From Butyrivibrio sp. WCD3002 (GTDB taxonomy: Bacteria > Bacillota > Clostridia > Lachnospirales > Lachnospiraceae), in the NCBI RefSeq assembly GCF_000424265.1, contig NZ_AUJO01000002.1:107289-171288 (forward strand): DNA of 64,000 bases, read 5' to 3'. Shown one piece after another: positions 53,828-63,039 of the stretch. A model generated the notes under the pieces. The model made no database searches, was not told where the DNA came from, and saw nothing but the letters and a program-made list of their open reading frames with translations. The position numbers were made by a program, and so were the translations under genes. The number at the start of each line of letters is the position of its first letter. The first letter of the stretch is position 1.

Positions 53828-55942
53828 TTACGCTTTTTCTATCCACGCAGCTGTGTGCGCCGGAACGATATCATCAGGGATTCCCATGTTGTCAAAGGTC
53901 CCTGTGACAACTCTATAACCTTCAGGCAGTTTGTACATTAACGACCTGTGATTAACTATCACGATACCATTTTCAAATACCCCTGTCTCTAGACTTTTTT
54001 GTCTAATTGGAGATGCAGGAACAAGTTTTTCATACATGATATCTTTGAAAATATTTGAGCCGGAAAGAGTCAGCGGATACATCTCTTTATTTCCCTGATC
54101 ATAGGGTACGTGGGGTATGTTCTTGGGCGTATAGCTTGCACCGAACATAACTCCAAGAGAATAAACCTTACCCTCTCCAAAGCTGTGACTTACTATGCAG
54201 GACTCGCCGTTTACATAGCTTGCAATGACTTCGCCGTCATGGTAGCTGCAAAAAGCATTTCCCTGGGGGATAATCTTCTTTTCACCTTCTCTGTAGTAAG
54301 GAAGCTTATCGCACTTTGTTCCGGTTATTCCGAAAACATTTTTTGCAAGATCATCAAGGGGTCCGTGAATCAGTGTTCCTCCCTTTTCCACAAACTCTCT
54401 GATTTTCTTTTCGGAAAGCTCGTGACCGACTGCCTTGTAGCAATCATTTGCAGGAACGATGAGAACAGCATAATCATCAAGTCGTCCCTTCTCTATCTCA
54501 TGGGTGCTTATCACATCAACCTGATAGCCCAGGTCGCAGCAGTATTTATAATAACCAAGAAGATCAAGTCTTCTTGTGGTATTTCCTTCTATCTCAAAGG
54601 GTTCAAAATCTGACATCTCAAGAGGGAACAGAATTGCCACCTCCTTTTTCCTTGAGCCCTTCTTAACTGCATTCAGTCTTGTTAAGAATTCGTTTCCTCT
54701 CTTTAGGGAATCCATGAAGGTGTCGTCCATCTGATTCAGAACGCCGCCATCATCAAGGCCGTTCATACCATAGGCGTTGTAGCCGTCTATACCGCAGGCT
54801 GCCATGGTTCCGATTATTTCTTCCGGAGTGATGATCTGATAAATATCTCTGTAGATGTATCTGCCAAAATAGATACCACCAATCATCTGCCTTCCCTCAT
54901 TCATGACACGCATCATGCTGTGCTGGCATGAGGTCACATAGGCATCGGGATGTCCGTCCGGCAAAACCGGTACTGTTATAAAATGAGTGCAGTCAAGATA
55001 CGGTGAAAGTGCATACATATCTATTCCGCGGACCGAGGTATCCCACAGATCGCTGTAGTCGTTGTCATCATCAACCTGTGTTCTTCCGTCTATATTGAGG
55101 AAATATCCCCACTGTGAAAGATCGGGGCAAAGGAAAAGACTATTGTCCACATCCTTCAATTTATCCTTCATCTTCTCAAAATATGAATTCAGCTCAGCGA
55201 TCTTCCATAAAAGGTTATCCCTTTTTATCCTGAATTTTACTGTCATATTCTGAACGTCAGCTGCTTCGAAGAGTTTATCGAATCTTACTTCGTACCAATA
55301 ATCCGAAGGCTGTATTTCATCGAAGCTTTTTGCATTTATCTCATAGGCGTCATTAAGCTTTTCTATGTCGCCTTTATACTCATTTTTAAGAAATTCCCTG
55401 TATCTGTTTATGCCCTCTTCATCAAAGCTTGAGCACACAACAGGATCCCACATGCTGCATACAGGCTTAACTGTTTTTCCATCATCATCACATTCGCAGT
55501 AATTGTCAGCATAGAGCTCCATCATCTGCTTTACGTGTTCAGCCTGTGTATCCTGGGATTTTTCTGACCAGTATTTATACCATCTTCCCGGCTCTCCGCC
55601 GTACCAGGTAATACCTTCTCCCAGTACCGGAGGACTGAATCTGATGTGTGGATAAAGATTGTCTCCGTTTAAATAAAGAAGTAAAAAGTTGAAGCTAAGG
55701 CCATTTTCCTTAGCAGAGCGCATCATGAATTCCTGCATCTTAACGTACTGACTTGCAGGGCCAGCTGCCACTCTTTCTCTGAAATCCTCAGAGTCCTTGG
55801 TGTCCAGCATTACGCTGTTAAAACCAAGCTTTCTAATAAGTCCCATAGTCTCATGAACGAATTTCTCATCGTCATAGCCCGGGCAGTAAAAGTTACCGAA
55901 TATTATATTTATGTAGGGTTCTTTAGTTCTCTTATCTATCAT
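53828..55942 (-). CDS. GH42-like (clan GH-A type) protein with unusual active site, family not assigned
   Basis: The 704-residue cytosolic protein shows the layout of GH42-like beta-glycosidases. It has a TIM barrel (about 1-400) with GINRYREFLKNEYKG...LNDAY (about 177-200), which mirrors the GH42 F-R-x-W-L-x-x-x-Y...LN-x-x-W text. A GATase-like trimer domain follows (about 425-590, with VEKGGTLIHGPLDDL), then a beta-sandwich tail. Where GH42 has the Asn-Glu acid/base pair, this protein has Trp165-Asp166 (VCSMWDPVV). I see no Glu at the expected nucleophile strand (QMIGGIYFGRY, about 352-362). It may be a new family, a GH164-like beta-mannosidase relative or a non-classical enzyme. Flanking genes suggest a role in N-glycan breakdown. 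Confidence 0.7.
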   Translation of the reverse strand: MIDKRTKEPYINIIFGNFYCPGYDDEKFVHETMGLIRKLGFNSVMLDTKDSEDFRERVAAGPASQYVKMQEFMMRSAKENGLSFNFLLLYLNGDNLYPHIRFSPPVLGEGITWYGGEPGRWYKYWSEKSQDTQAEHVKQMMELYADNYCECDDDGKTVKPVCSMWDPVVCSSFDEEGINRYREFLKNEYKGDIEKLNDAYEINAKSFDEIQPSDYWYEVRFDKLFEAADVQNMTVKFRIKRDNLLWKIAELNSYFEKMKDKLKDVDNSLFLCPDLSQWGYFLNIDGRTQVDDDNDYSDLWDTSVRGIDMYALSPYLDCTHFITVPVLPDGHPDAYVTSCQHSMMRVMNEGRQMIGGIYFGRYIYRDIYQIITPEEIIGTMAACGIDGYNAYGMNGLDDGGVLNQMDDTFMDSLKRGNEFLTRLNAVKKGSRKKEVAILFPLEMSDFEPFEIEGNTTRRLDLLGYYKYCCDLGYQVDVISTHEIEKGRLDDYAVLIVPANDCYKAVGHELSEKKIREFVEKGGTLIHGPLDDLAKNVFGITGTKCDKLPYYREGEKKIIPQGNAFCSYHDGEVIASYVNGESCIVSHSFGEGKVYSLGVMFGASYTPKNIPHVPYDQGNKEMYPLTLSGSNIFKDIMYEKLVPASPIRQKSLETGVFENGIVIVNHRSLMYKLPEGYRVVTGTFDNMGIPDDIVPAHTAAWIEKA

Positions 55943-55982
55943 GTCTTTCCAATTTTGCCTGTGAAAGGCCTTTACATATTTA

Positions 55983-56009
55983 AGGACCGCAACCTTTATG
56001 GCAGCGGTC
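55983..56009 (-). promoter_or_regulatory. Hairpin after the second binding-protein gene
   Basis: GGACCGC and GCGGTCC form a 7-bp stem with a 13-nt loop, followed on the minus strand by TTAAATAT. It lies 40-65 nt after the stop. It probably stabilises the binding-protein mRNA and lets part of transcription pass to the enzymes. Confidence 0.55.
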
Positions 56010-56047
56010 CCTATTATTCAGTTCAAAAATCCAGCCGCCAAATATAA

Positions 56048-57613
56048 TTATTTGCTTGCCATGAATTCGTCAACCTGTGCCTGTGCAGCAGCAACCAACT
56101 CATCCCAACCTGCAGCTTCAAGTTCAGCCTTAATCTCCGGAACAGCTGTCTCAGGATCCTGAACACCTGTGATTACCTCACTCTTGTATCTTGACCAGAT
56201 CTCTGTGCAGTTAGCAAGCTGATCAGAAACCTCTGTTGTGTCAAATGTGAATCCAAGAAGAACTGAAGGTGTTGCATTCTCGTTAAGTTCCTTAACCTCA
56301 TCCCACTGATTGAACTCGTCAGCAGCGTTCTGAGTAACTGTGAAGAATGTTCCCTGTGTGTAACCAGCCATTGTCCAGTCCTCGTTGAGCTTCTCAACCT
56401 TGCCGTCAGCTGTGTACTGGAAGTTAACGCCCTCTTCACCATAGTAGAAGAGATCTCTTACCTTAGTATCTGTGTTAACAAGATCAAGGAACTGGAGGCA
56501 CTTCTCAGGATACTGAGTATTAGCGGATACCATGTTGAGTGATCCTCTAACTGTATCGTTTGAAAGGATTGTCTCACCGATCTGTGAAACCTTAACATCC
56601 TTACCCATCTGAGGACCCCATGCTGTTACAGCTGCTGAAGGCCAACCCTGAGCTACTCTCCACATGTTGTAAACACGGCCTTCTGAAAGTGTTGAAGCAT
56701 CTGAGTTGATAATGCCATCTTCATACCACTGATGAATTGTCTTAAGCTCTGAGAAGATGTCATCCTGCTCAAGTGTAAGGCAAACCTTAGCATCCTTGTC
56801 ATCATATCTTACGCCAAGAATCTGGAGACCTGCACCAAGCTGATCATACTTATCAAAGATGTAGTAAAGGCCATCGTTCTTTACATATACAGGATAATCG
56901 TTCTTGTCTGCCTTAAGCTGTGTAAAGATCTCTGTCTTTGCATCAAGGCTCTTAGCAAGATCATCGATATCAAGGCTGTACTCGTCAACAAGCTCTGCAT
57001 CCCAGATATCATAGTTTGAAAGTGAGCTGTCCTTGTAAGTAGGAACACCGTAAACCTTACCGTCAACAGTTACTGCATCCCAGTATGTCTCAGGCATAAG
57101 TGCTGTTAAGCCGGGCATGTTGTCCTTTACAAGATCAGAAATATCATAGTAAGCACCAAGTGCTACGTCTGATGTGAAGTTACCGCCGTTACCGAAGATG
57201 ATATCGTAAGGCTCATTTGTGCTGATGATGATGTTTCTTCTGTTATCCCAGTCACCCCATGAGATAACTTCCATCTCTATGTTTACACCGATCTTCTCAG
57301 CGAGGTACTCATTAAGTGTTGCTGCCCATGAATCATAGTTGTCAGGCATACCTGAACCGATTGTAACCCACTTAAGAGTAACTACATCTCCTGATGCTGC
57401 AGCATCTGTAGACTCTGCTGCCTCCTCTGTAGATTCTGCCTCTCCGGCATCCTCTGTAGCCTCAGCCTTCTCTTCTGAAGCTGTGTCAGCTGTCTCCTGT
57501 GCTGCTGTGTCATTTCCGGCTGTCTCGTTTGATGAACCGGAGCCGCCGCAACCTGCAATAAGTGAAGCACCCATTGCGCATGTGAGCAGCATTGACAATA
57601 CTCTCTTTTTCAT
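56048..57613 (-). CDS. Complex-glycan ABC importer, lipoprotein substrate-binding protein
   Basis: The 521-residue protein has a lipoprotein signal peptide with lipobox LIAGC-GGSG (Cys22), a long Glu/Ala/Thr linker (about 25-75) and a large family-1 solute-binding fold of the LplA-like type used for bigger oligosaccharides. It binds the glycan outside and feeds the two permeases encoded just upstream. AGGAGGG precedes the ATG. The downstream enzymes (GH38, GH20, GH125, GH130) point to N-glycan fragments as ligand; this is inferred. No ATPase gene is present in the operon. Confidence 0.92.
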   Translation of the reverse strand: MKKRVLSMLLTCAMGASLIAGCGGSGSSNETAGNDTAAQETADTASEEKAEATEDAGEAESTEEAAESTDAAASGDVVTLKWVTIGSGMPDNYDSWAATLNEYLAEKIGVNIEMEVISWGDWDNRRNIIISTNEPYDIIFGNGGNFTSDVALGAYYDISDLVKDNMPGLTALMPETYWDAVTVDGKVYGVPTYKDSSLSNYDIWDAELVDEYSLDIDDLAKSLDAKTEIFTQLKADKNDYPVYVKNDGLYYIFDKYDQLGAGLQILGVRYDDKDAKVCLTLEQDDIFSELKTIHQWYEDGIINSDASTLSEGRVYNMWRVAQGWPSAAVTAWGPQMGKDVKVSQIGETILSNDTVRGSLNMVSANTQYPEKCLQFLDLVNTDTKVRDLFYYGEEGVNFQYTADGKVEKLNEDWTMAGYTQGTFFTVTQNAADEFNQWDEVKELNENATPSVLLGFTFDTTEVSDQLANCTEIWSRYKSEVITGVQDPETAVPEIKAELEAAGWDELVAAAQAQVDEFMASK

Positions 57614-57680
57614 TTCTTTCCCTCCTAATTAAGAATGAATATTTATCTTAACCCTTTAGGGGTTAGATTCATAAGGAAGT

Positions 57681-58616
57681 TCAGCCTTTAACTGAACCAA
57701 TAGTTAGACCGGAAATAAAGTATTTCTGGAAGAACGGATATACACATGCAATAGGAACGATGATTACTATTGCTATAGCCATCCTTACACTCTCTGTCGG
57801 CATTGTTGATTTGTACTGCTGCATTGACAATCCGCCATAGGGGTTGTTTGCAAGGTACTCAATGTTGTTCTGAATGTTGTTAAGCAGTGACTGTAATGAC
57901 TGCAGGTTCTTATCTGAGATATACAGTGAAGCCTGGAACCAGTCATTCCAATATCCGAATGCTGCAAAAAGTCCGATTGTTGCAAGGATGGGCTTGGAGA
58001 TAGGGAGAATAATCTGGAAGAAAATTCTCATCTGACTTGCTCCGTCCATCTTGGCGGATTCTACTATCGAATCCGGTATCGTAGTTTTAAAGAACGTCTT
58101 ACAAATAACGACATTGAAGGAGGACACCGCCAGCGGCAGTATAAGCGCCCATATGGTGTCTCTTAAATGAAGGATATTTGCATTTACCACATATCCTGCA
58201 AGCATACCGCCATTGAAGATCATGGGGATGAATACGAGCCATGTGTAAAGACCCTTAAGTGCATAATTCGGTCTTGAAAGTACATATCCCATTGTGGTGG
58301 TGAGCAGAACGGAAATCACGATACCAAGCGCCGTTACAAGTACTGATATGAAAAGCGCATGGAGGATTGTTCCTCTCTCATTCCACAAGAACTGATAAGC
58401 CGCCGATGAAAGCTCGGTAGGGATTATCTGATATCCATACTTCTGAATTCCCGCTTCACTTGATATTGATATGGAAAATACGAATACCACAGGAAAAATA
58501 CAAACAAGTGAAAGTATAAGGAATATTATGTTGAAGAACGCATCTGTTCCTCTTGAAATCTGATTTATTGGTTTAGCTGTAACTATGTTTCTTCTTTTTC
58601 TTCTTCTGTGTCTCAT
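57681..58616 (-). CDS. ABC importer permease, LplC/MalG-like
   Basis: The 311-residue protein has a basic N-terminus (MRHRRRKRRN), six TM helices and the EAA-type loop VESAKMDGASQMRIFFQIILP (about 184-204). It forms the channel with the LplB-like protein, whose gene ends 15 nt upstream. AGAAGGA precedes the ATG. Confidence 0.93.
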   Translation of the reverse strand: MRHRRRKRRNIVTAKPINQISRGTDAFFNIIFLILSLVCIFPVVFVFSISISSEAGIQKYGYQIIPTELSSAAYQFLWNERGTILHALFISVLVTALGIVISVLLTTTMGYVLSRPNYALKGLYTWLVFIPMIFNGGMLAGYVVNANILHLRDTIWALILPLAVSSFNVVICKTFFKTTIPDSIVESAKMDGASQMRIFFQIILPISKPILATIGLFAAFGYWNDWFQASLYISDKNLQSLQSLLNNIQNNIEYLANNPYGGLSMQQYKSTMPTESVRMAIAIVIIVPIACVYPFFQKYFISGLTIGSVKG

Positions 58617-58631
58617 GTCATGTCCTTCTGA

Positions 58632-59585
58632 TTAGATAATTGCACTGTCCTCATCGATCTTACTTACGACGAAGTTAGCTAAAAGTATAGTCGCGCAGCA
58701 GCATACCGACTGGAAGAATGAAGCCGCAGCCGTCTTACCGATCGGAGCGCTGGACTGAATAGCTTTATAAATGTATGTATCAAAGGTTGATACCGTTGTG
58801 TAAAGTGACTGCGGAATTCCACCGGTTACCTGATAGAACAGACCAAAGTCAGAATAGAAGATCTTACCGGTATCAAGTATCAGCATCATTACAAGCACTG
58901 TCTTAATGGAAGGCATTGTGATGTATTTTGCCTGCTGCCACTTGGTAGCTCCGTCCATGACCGCTGCCTCATAAAGTGAAGGATCAATTCCAGTGATTGC
59001 TGCCAGGTAGATAACCATTCCGTATCCCATGCCCTTCCAGATCTTCATGAAGGTAAGGAAGAAGGGCCAGTACTGAGGTGACTGGTACCACATTACCTTT
59101 TCTCCTCCGAAGTGCATTATCAGTGCATTCAGATAACCCTTGTCGGGAGTCAGGATCGCATACACGATATAGCTGACTACAACCCATGACATAAAGTAAG
59201 GGAAGAACATCATAGTCTGATATGTCTTGGAAAGCATCTTGCTTCTTAAGTTGCTGAGCATAAGTGCAAAGCCTACTGCAACGGCAGCTCCGAGAATAAT
59301 GAATATGATGTTGTAAACTATTGTGTTTCTAAGAAGCATTGCGAAGGCGTTGGACTTAAAGAAATATGTGAAATTGGACCAACCTACCCATTCGCTGTGA
59401 AGCAGACTGTAAAGGAAACCGTGTCCGCCGCTAAGCTTATAATTCTTAAACGCAATGATGATACCGAACATTGGAAGATACGCAAAAAGTATGAACCAAA
59501 CTACTGTCGGTAATGAGATCAGCGTGAGATCAAGGTCATCTCTGGTGAATCTCCTGCGCTTCTTTACTTTTTTCTGATTCTTCAT
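58632..59585 (-). CDS. ABC importer permease, LplB/MalF-like
   Basis: The 317-residue protein has a basic N-terminus, six TM helices and the EAA loop YEAAVMDGATKWQQAKYITM (about 201-220). It is the first gene of the glycan operon, preceded by AGAGAGG, a promoter at 59668-59696 and GTTAAC-type operator candidates. Confidence 0.93.
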   Translation of the reverse strand: MKNQKKVKKRRRFTRDDLDLTLISLPTVVWFILFAYLPMFGIIIAFKNYKLSGGHGFLYSLLHSEWVGWSNFTYFFKSNAFAMLLRNTIVYNIIFIILGAAVAVGFALMLSNLRSKMLSKTYQTMMFFPYFMSWVVVSYIVYAILTPDKGYLNALIMHFGGEKVMWYQSPQYWPFFLTFMKIWKGMGYGMVIYLAAITGIDPSLYEAAVMDGATKWQQAKYITMPSIKTVLVMMLILDTGKIFYSDFGLFYQVTGGIPQSLYTTVSTFDTYIYKAIQSSAPIGKTAAASFFQSVCCCATILLANFVVSKIDEDSAII

Positions 59586-59615
59586 TTCTATAGCCTCTCT
59601 GTGTTAGCAATTTTC

Positions 59616-59644
59616 GTTAACAATTTTATCGTTTTGTTGTTAAC
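59616..59644. promoter_or_regulatory. Operator candidates (GTTAAC pair) upstream of the glycan operon
   Basis: GTTAAC occurs at 59616-59621 and 59639-59644, 23 bp apart (two helix turns), downstream of the predicted start of the permease operon. The same core lies at 59809-59814 before the divergent LacI gene. Confidence 0.5.
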
Positions 59645-59667
59645 ATGATTTATCATTTATAAACACG

Positions 59668-59696
59668 AGTTTAATATTTTATTAAATTTATGTCAA
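59668..59696 (-). promoter_or_regulatory. Promoter of the glycan-utilisation operon
   Basis: TTGACA (59691-59696), a 17-bp AT-rich spacer and TAAACT (59668-59673) on the minus strand. The -35 box is perfect and the -10 is 4 of 6. Confidence 0.6.
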
Positions 59697-59809
59697 CAGC
59701 AATGTGCAGTTTTTCTATTTTGCATAATAAATTATTGCTCTTTTTGGCTGTTTTTATTAAAAACCAGTAAACTCTATAAATTATTTTTAGTTTCGTTATT
59801 TACTTTTTG

Positions 59810-59824
59810 TTAACATTATGTTAA
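59810..59824. promoter_or_regulatory. Perfect 15-bp palindromic operator candidate
   Basis: TTAACAT-T-ATGTTAA, 35 bp before the LacI gene ATG, where the gene's own promoter should be. It fits autoregulation and joint control of the divergent operon. Confidence 0.6.
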
Positions 59825-59858
59825 TTTAGATAAAAGAAACTTTTTAGAGGGTGTTAAT

Positions 59859-60875
59859 ATGCGTAAGGTAACAATGCAAACCATAGCAGATGAACTGGGC
59901 GTATCCAGAGTTACTGTATGGAAAGTATTCAACAATCAGGCAGGTGTATCGGACTCATTAAAAGCCGCTGTACTTAACAAAGCGGAAGCACTTGGCTACT
60001 TCAAGGGAGTAAATGAACTCAATCAGGCTTCTGTTCCAAAGAACATTGCCCTTGTGGTATCAAGACCCGAGTCATCCACATTCTGGACAGGCATCATCCA
60101 CAGCATGGCTGAGGAGTTTTCCAAAAACAATGCCAATCTTATTTACACAAGTATCGATCCTATCTACTCAGATGGGTTCACTCTTCCCATCGGACTAAGG
60201 AACGGTTCCTGCGACCTGGCGGTTGTTTTGAACGTTTACGATGCCGAGATTGTAAAAAGAATAAATGCCATTTCCATACCCAAGGTTTTCCTTGATACTG
60301 TACCGGAACTCACATCTGCCGATATAACAGGTGACCTTCTTCTGATCGAGGGCTATCACACCACTTATAACATCACAAAGTCAGTAGTTAAGCAGGGTGC
60401 GAAGACTATAGGCTTTATCGGTGATATACATTACGCATGGACTAACGCAGACAGATATAAAGGATACAACCAGTGTCTCTCAGATAACAAAATAGAAATC
60501 AGAAAAGAATTCTGCATGACAGACAGAATCGATATTTTCTCATATAAGCAGACCTTATATGATTATCTGGACAGCCTTACAGAGCTTCCTGAAGCCTTTG
60601 TATGTGCCAGTGACTTCATAGCTCACTTCGTACACTTCTATCTAACCGAGCACCCGGAGCGCATTCCAAACGGAATGATAGTTACAGGCTTCGATGCCAG
60701 CGAAGAATATGCTAACGTAGAAGGTCTTATTACAACAGCTGATGCCTGCATCGACCTTCTCGGTAAGCGTCTTGCACAGCAGAGCCTCTACCGCATAGCT
60801 ACTCAGGATGCACCCTTCGAGCTGACCTATATCAGGCCGAAGATCATGTACAGAGAATCAAGAATTACAGTATAA
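59859..60875 (+). CDS. LacI-family regulator of the glycan operon
   Basis: The 338-residue protein has the HTH MRKVTMQTIADELGVSRVTVWKVFNN (note Trp in the recognition helix), followed by a hinge and a sugar-binding-protein-like effector domain (about 58-338). It is divergent to the ten-gene glycan operon, with palindromic sites in the shared 273-bp spacer, so it is very probably the local repressor. AGAGGGTG precedes the ATG. The effector is unknown. Confidence 0.92.
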   Translation: MRKVTMQTIADELGVSRVTVWKVFNNQAGVSDSLKAAVLNKAEALGYFKGVNELNQASVPKNIALVVSRPESSTFWTGIIHSMAEEFSKNNANLIYTSIDPIYSDGFTLPIGLRNGSCDLAVVLNVYDAEIVKRINAISIPKVFLDTVPELTSADITGDLLLIEGYHTTYNITKSVVKQGAKTIGFIGDIHYAWTNADRYKGYNQCLSDNKIEIRKEFCMTDRIDIFSYKQTLYDYLDSLTELPEAFVCASDFIAHFVHFYLTEHPERIPNGMIVTGFDASEEYANVEGLITTADACIDLLGKRLAQQSLYRIATQDAPFELTYIRPKIMYRESRITV

Positions 60876-60927
60876 ACAATGTTAAGGTAGGGTTATCAAA
60901 AATAAAATCCTCGTGCAAGCATAAAAA

Positions 60928-60967
60928 AGCCGGGCGATCACAAAACGTGATTCCCGGCTTTAAATAT
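60928..60967. terminator. Bidirectional intrinsic terminator
   Basis: AAGCCGGG-GATCAC and GTGAT-CCCGGCTT form a long stem (60928-60960) between convergent genes. The U-run is strong on the minus strand (TTTTTTATG) and weak on the plus strand (TAAAT). Confidence 0.9.
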
Positions 60968-60991
60968 GTCTATTCTCTTTTCATATCCGGC

Positions 60992-62188
60992 TCAGGCTCC
61001 GGGATATTTCTTTTCAAACTGATCAACCATATCAAGTATCTCAGCGCGATAAACGGGATAATCCTTAACAAGATCCTGAATCTCATTCTTTGCATTTCCC
61101 GCAACAACGTCCCTGTTATAATCCATCTGCTTACGAAGCTGCTGTCTCTGCCCCACAAGTGAGTGTCTTATCTCAACCTCTTCGTTGTGATCTATAAGGG
61201 CCCCCGCCTGATGAATCCATATCTCAGGGTCCTTGATCCTATATTTTCTAAGAGTATAAACAAGGTTCTTCTGGTGACTGTCAAGGTATTTTGCAGCCTC
61301 TGCATACCTTGCGCGTTCCTCTTTTTCCAGCATAAATTTGTTGTAGAGCTGATATAGCTCCTTAGAATTCTCTACGCCGTACTTAAGGCACTCGTAGTCA
61401 ATCAGATTCTTATTATTTACATAGCGGATTTTTACAGTGTTCTGAATCTGAATCAGTCTGGCTATGGTATTTAAAACAACCTTCTTTTCCTTCCTGTATT
61501 CAATGCGCTTCTGATTGTAGACAAGAAAAACAAGGGCACCGATAACTATAAGAAGCATGTAAGCATAGGAAACATCTAGCTTAAATGCTACGGATAATAC
61601 AGCCAGAATGATGGTCAGAGCTATAATTACACAGGAGCCGATGATTATGAGCTTGTGCCAGTACTCTGTCGCCATCTCGATTTCAGCTTTTCTGAATTCA
61701 TTGGCCTTACGCTCACCGTCCAGCCTTCTAAGGTCATTTTTGACCTTCTTTCGATATTCCTCCGCTTCCTTAAGAGCATTCGCTCCCCTTAAAACATCAC
61801 CGGAAAGCCTCTCCATTTTCTCGTACTCTTCATCAGTCATACGGGTTCTGCGCTTGTTGAAATTCTTCTGCTTTTCCTCGCTCTCAAGGATTCTGTCAGC
61901 AATCTTGTTGATCTCAGCTCTCTGCTGTGGAGGAAGTGCATCTATTTCCTCCATATCCCTAAGGTGTGAGGTCACAGCCCTGTACTCAAACTGAAGAGAA
62001 TCAAGGTCGCGGCTGGCTTCAGCCATCTGATTAAGGCAGTTCTCCACGTACTCACGTCTCTGAACCGGATCATCCATGTCTATATTTTTCCTGGTATAGG
62101 CAATGTCATTCCAGTTCTCCAGCGCGTGCTGTTCCTGCCTCTCGGCGCGATATGTGTCTTTTTTCCTGAATAAATCTAAGAACCCCAT
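60992..62188 (-). CDS. Coiled-coil membrane protein of unknown function
   Basis: The 398-residue protein starts MGFLDLFRKKD. It has a charged coiled-coil half (about 40-180), two TM helices with a short loop (about 182-203 and 208-228) and a second charged helical half (about 230-398). No enzyme motif is recognised. The arrangement suggests a membrane scaffold with both ends in the cytoplasm. GGGGAT precedes the ATG. It is last in a three-gene operon (20 nt after the TPR-like gene) that ends at the terminator at 60928-60967. Confidence 0.75.
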   Translation of the reverse strand: MGFLDLFRKKDTYRAERQEQHALENWNDIAYTRKNIDMDDPVQRREYVENCLNQMAEASRDLDSLQFEYRAVTSHLRDMEEIDALPPQQRAEINKIADRILESEEKQKNFNKRRTRMTDEEYEKMERLSGDVLRGANALKEAEEYRKKVKNDLRRLDGERKANEFRKAEIEMATEYWHKLIIIGSCVIIALTIILAVLSVAFKLDVSYAYMLLIVIGALVFLVYNQKRIEYRKEKKVVLNTIARLIQIQNTVKIRYVNNKNLIDYECLKYGVENSKELYQLYNKFMLEKEERARYAEAAKYLDSHQKNLVYTLRKYRIKDPEIWIHQAGALIDHNEEVEIRHSLVGQRQQLRKQMDYNRDVVAGNAKNEIQDLVKDYPVYRAEILDMVDQFEKKYPGA

Positions 62189-62208
62189 TAAATATCCCCA
62201 AAAACCAA

Positions 62209-63039
62209 TTACTTCACCAGATCGCGATATTCAGTCTTCATATCCTGCGTCAGGCGTTCTACTTCCTCGTAGTACTCAGTCATCTTGGCACCGCTTCTGT
62301 AGAGCTCAAGACTTCTGAGTTTTATATTTGCACTGCTTGAATCATAAAGATCGTTGGCTTCATCCATGCGCTGCTCGAGCCTCAGAGAAAGATTTCTGGC
62401 ATCCTTGTTCTCCCCAACAAAGGTAATATATTCTCTCTCGGTCATGGTCATGCGCTTGCTGGCAAGATAGCACATATATGATTCTTCATCGCCACCATCC
62501 TCGTATGCCTTTAAAAACATCTCGCCTGCTCTGTCATACATAAAAAGATGGGCGTATAAAACACCTTCATTGTGTTCTATCCTTGCTTTTACATTAACGT
62601 CCAAATCAGGCATGTTTTTAAGTATGGTCTCATACTCATCAAAGGCCTGGCTCACATGGCCCTGCTTCATAAGAAACTCGGCTCTTGCCATGCGCTTTTC
62701 ATAAACATCCATGCCGGCATTGCCACGAAGTATATCTACTGTTTTGTCGTAGTCCTCCTTGGTGGTGTAGCCCACATAGTCAATGATCATTCCAAAGAAC
62801 GAAGCCGCGGAGCACTTGTGAACCACCATGGTCCTCAGCTCGTCAGCCAGCTTTTTAAGCCCCAGCTCCATTTCAATCCAGTCTATAAGATCCATATCAA
62901 AGGAGTCGGTATCGATCATGTAAGCATTCTGGACAATGCAATAGCAAAGCTCTTCTATGGAATATATTCTTCTTCCGATTTTCTCTAAATAGTACGGTCT
63001 AAGAGCATATCTTCCCGTACACAGAAGCGGCGCGCTCAT
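62209..63039 (-). CDS. TPR-like helical protein of unknown function
   Basis: The 276-residue protein starts MSAPLLCTGRYALRPYYLEK. An N-terminal region (about 1-120) contains YSIEELCYCIVQNAYMID. A TPR-like repeat region follows (about 125-225: ARAEFLMKQGHVSQAFDEYE, EGVLYAHLFMYDRAGEMFLK), then a long C-terminal helix. No signal peptide or catalytic motif is seen. It overlaps the DUF5716-like gene by 4 nt (ATGA), so the two are translationally coupled. Similar neighbours are, from memory, annotated only as hypothetical in Lachnospiraceae. Confidence 0.75.
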   Translation of the reverse strand: MSAPLLCTGRYALRPYYLEKIGRRIYSIEELCYCIVQNAYMIDTDSFDMDLIDWIEMELGLKKLADELRTMVVHKCSAASFFGMIIDYVGYTTKEDYDKTVDILRGNAGMDVYEKRMARAEFLMKQGHVSQAFDEYETILKNMPDLDVNVKARIEHNEGVLYAHLFMYDRAGEMFLKAYEDGGDEESYMCYLASKRMTMTEREYITFVGENKDARNLSLRLEQRMDEANDLYDSSSANIKLRSLELYRSGAKMTEYYEEVERLTQDMKTEYRDLVK

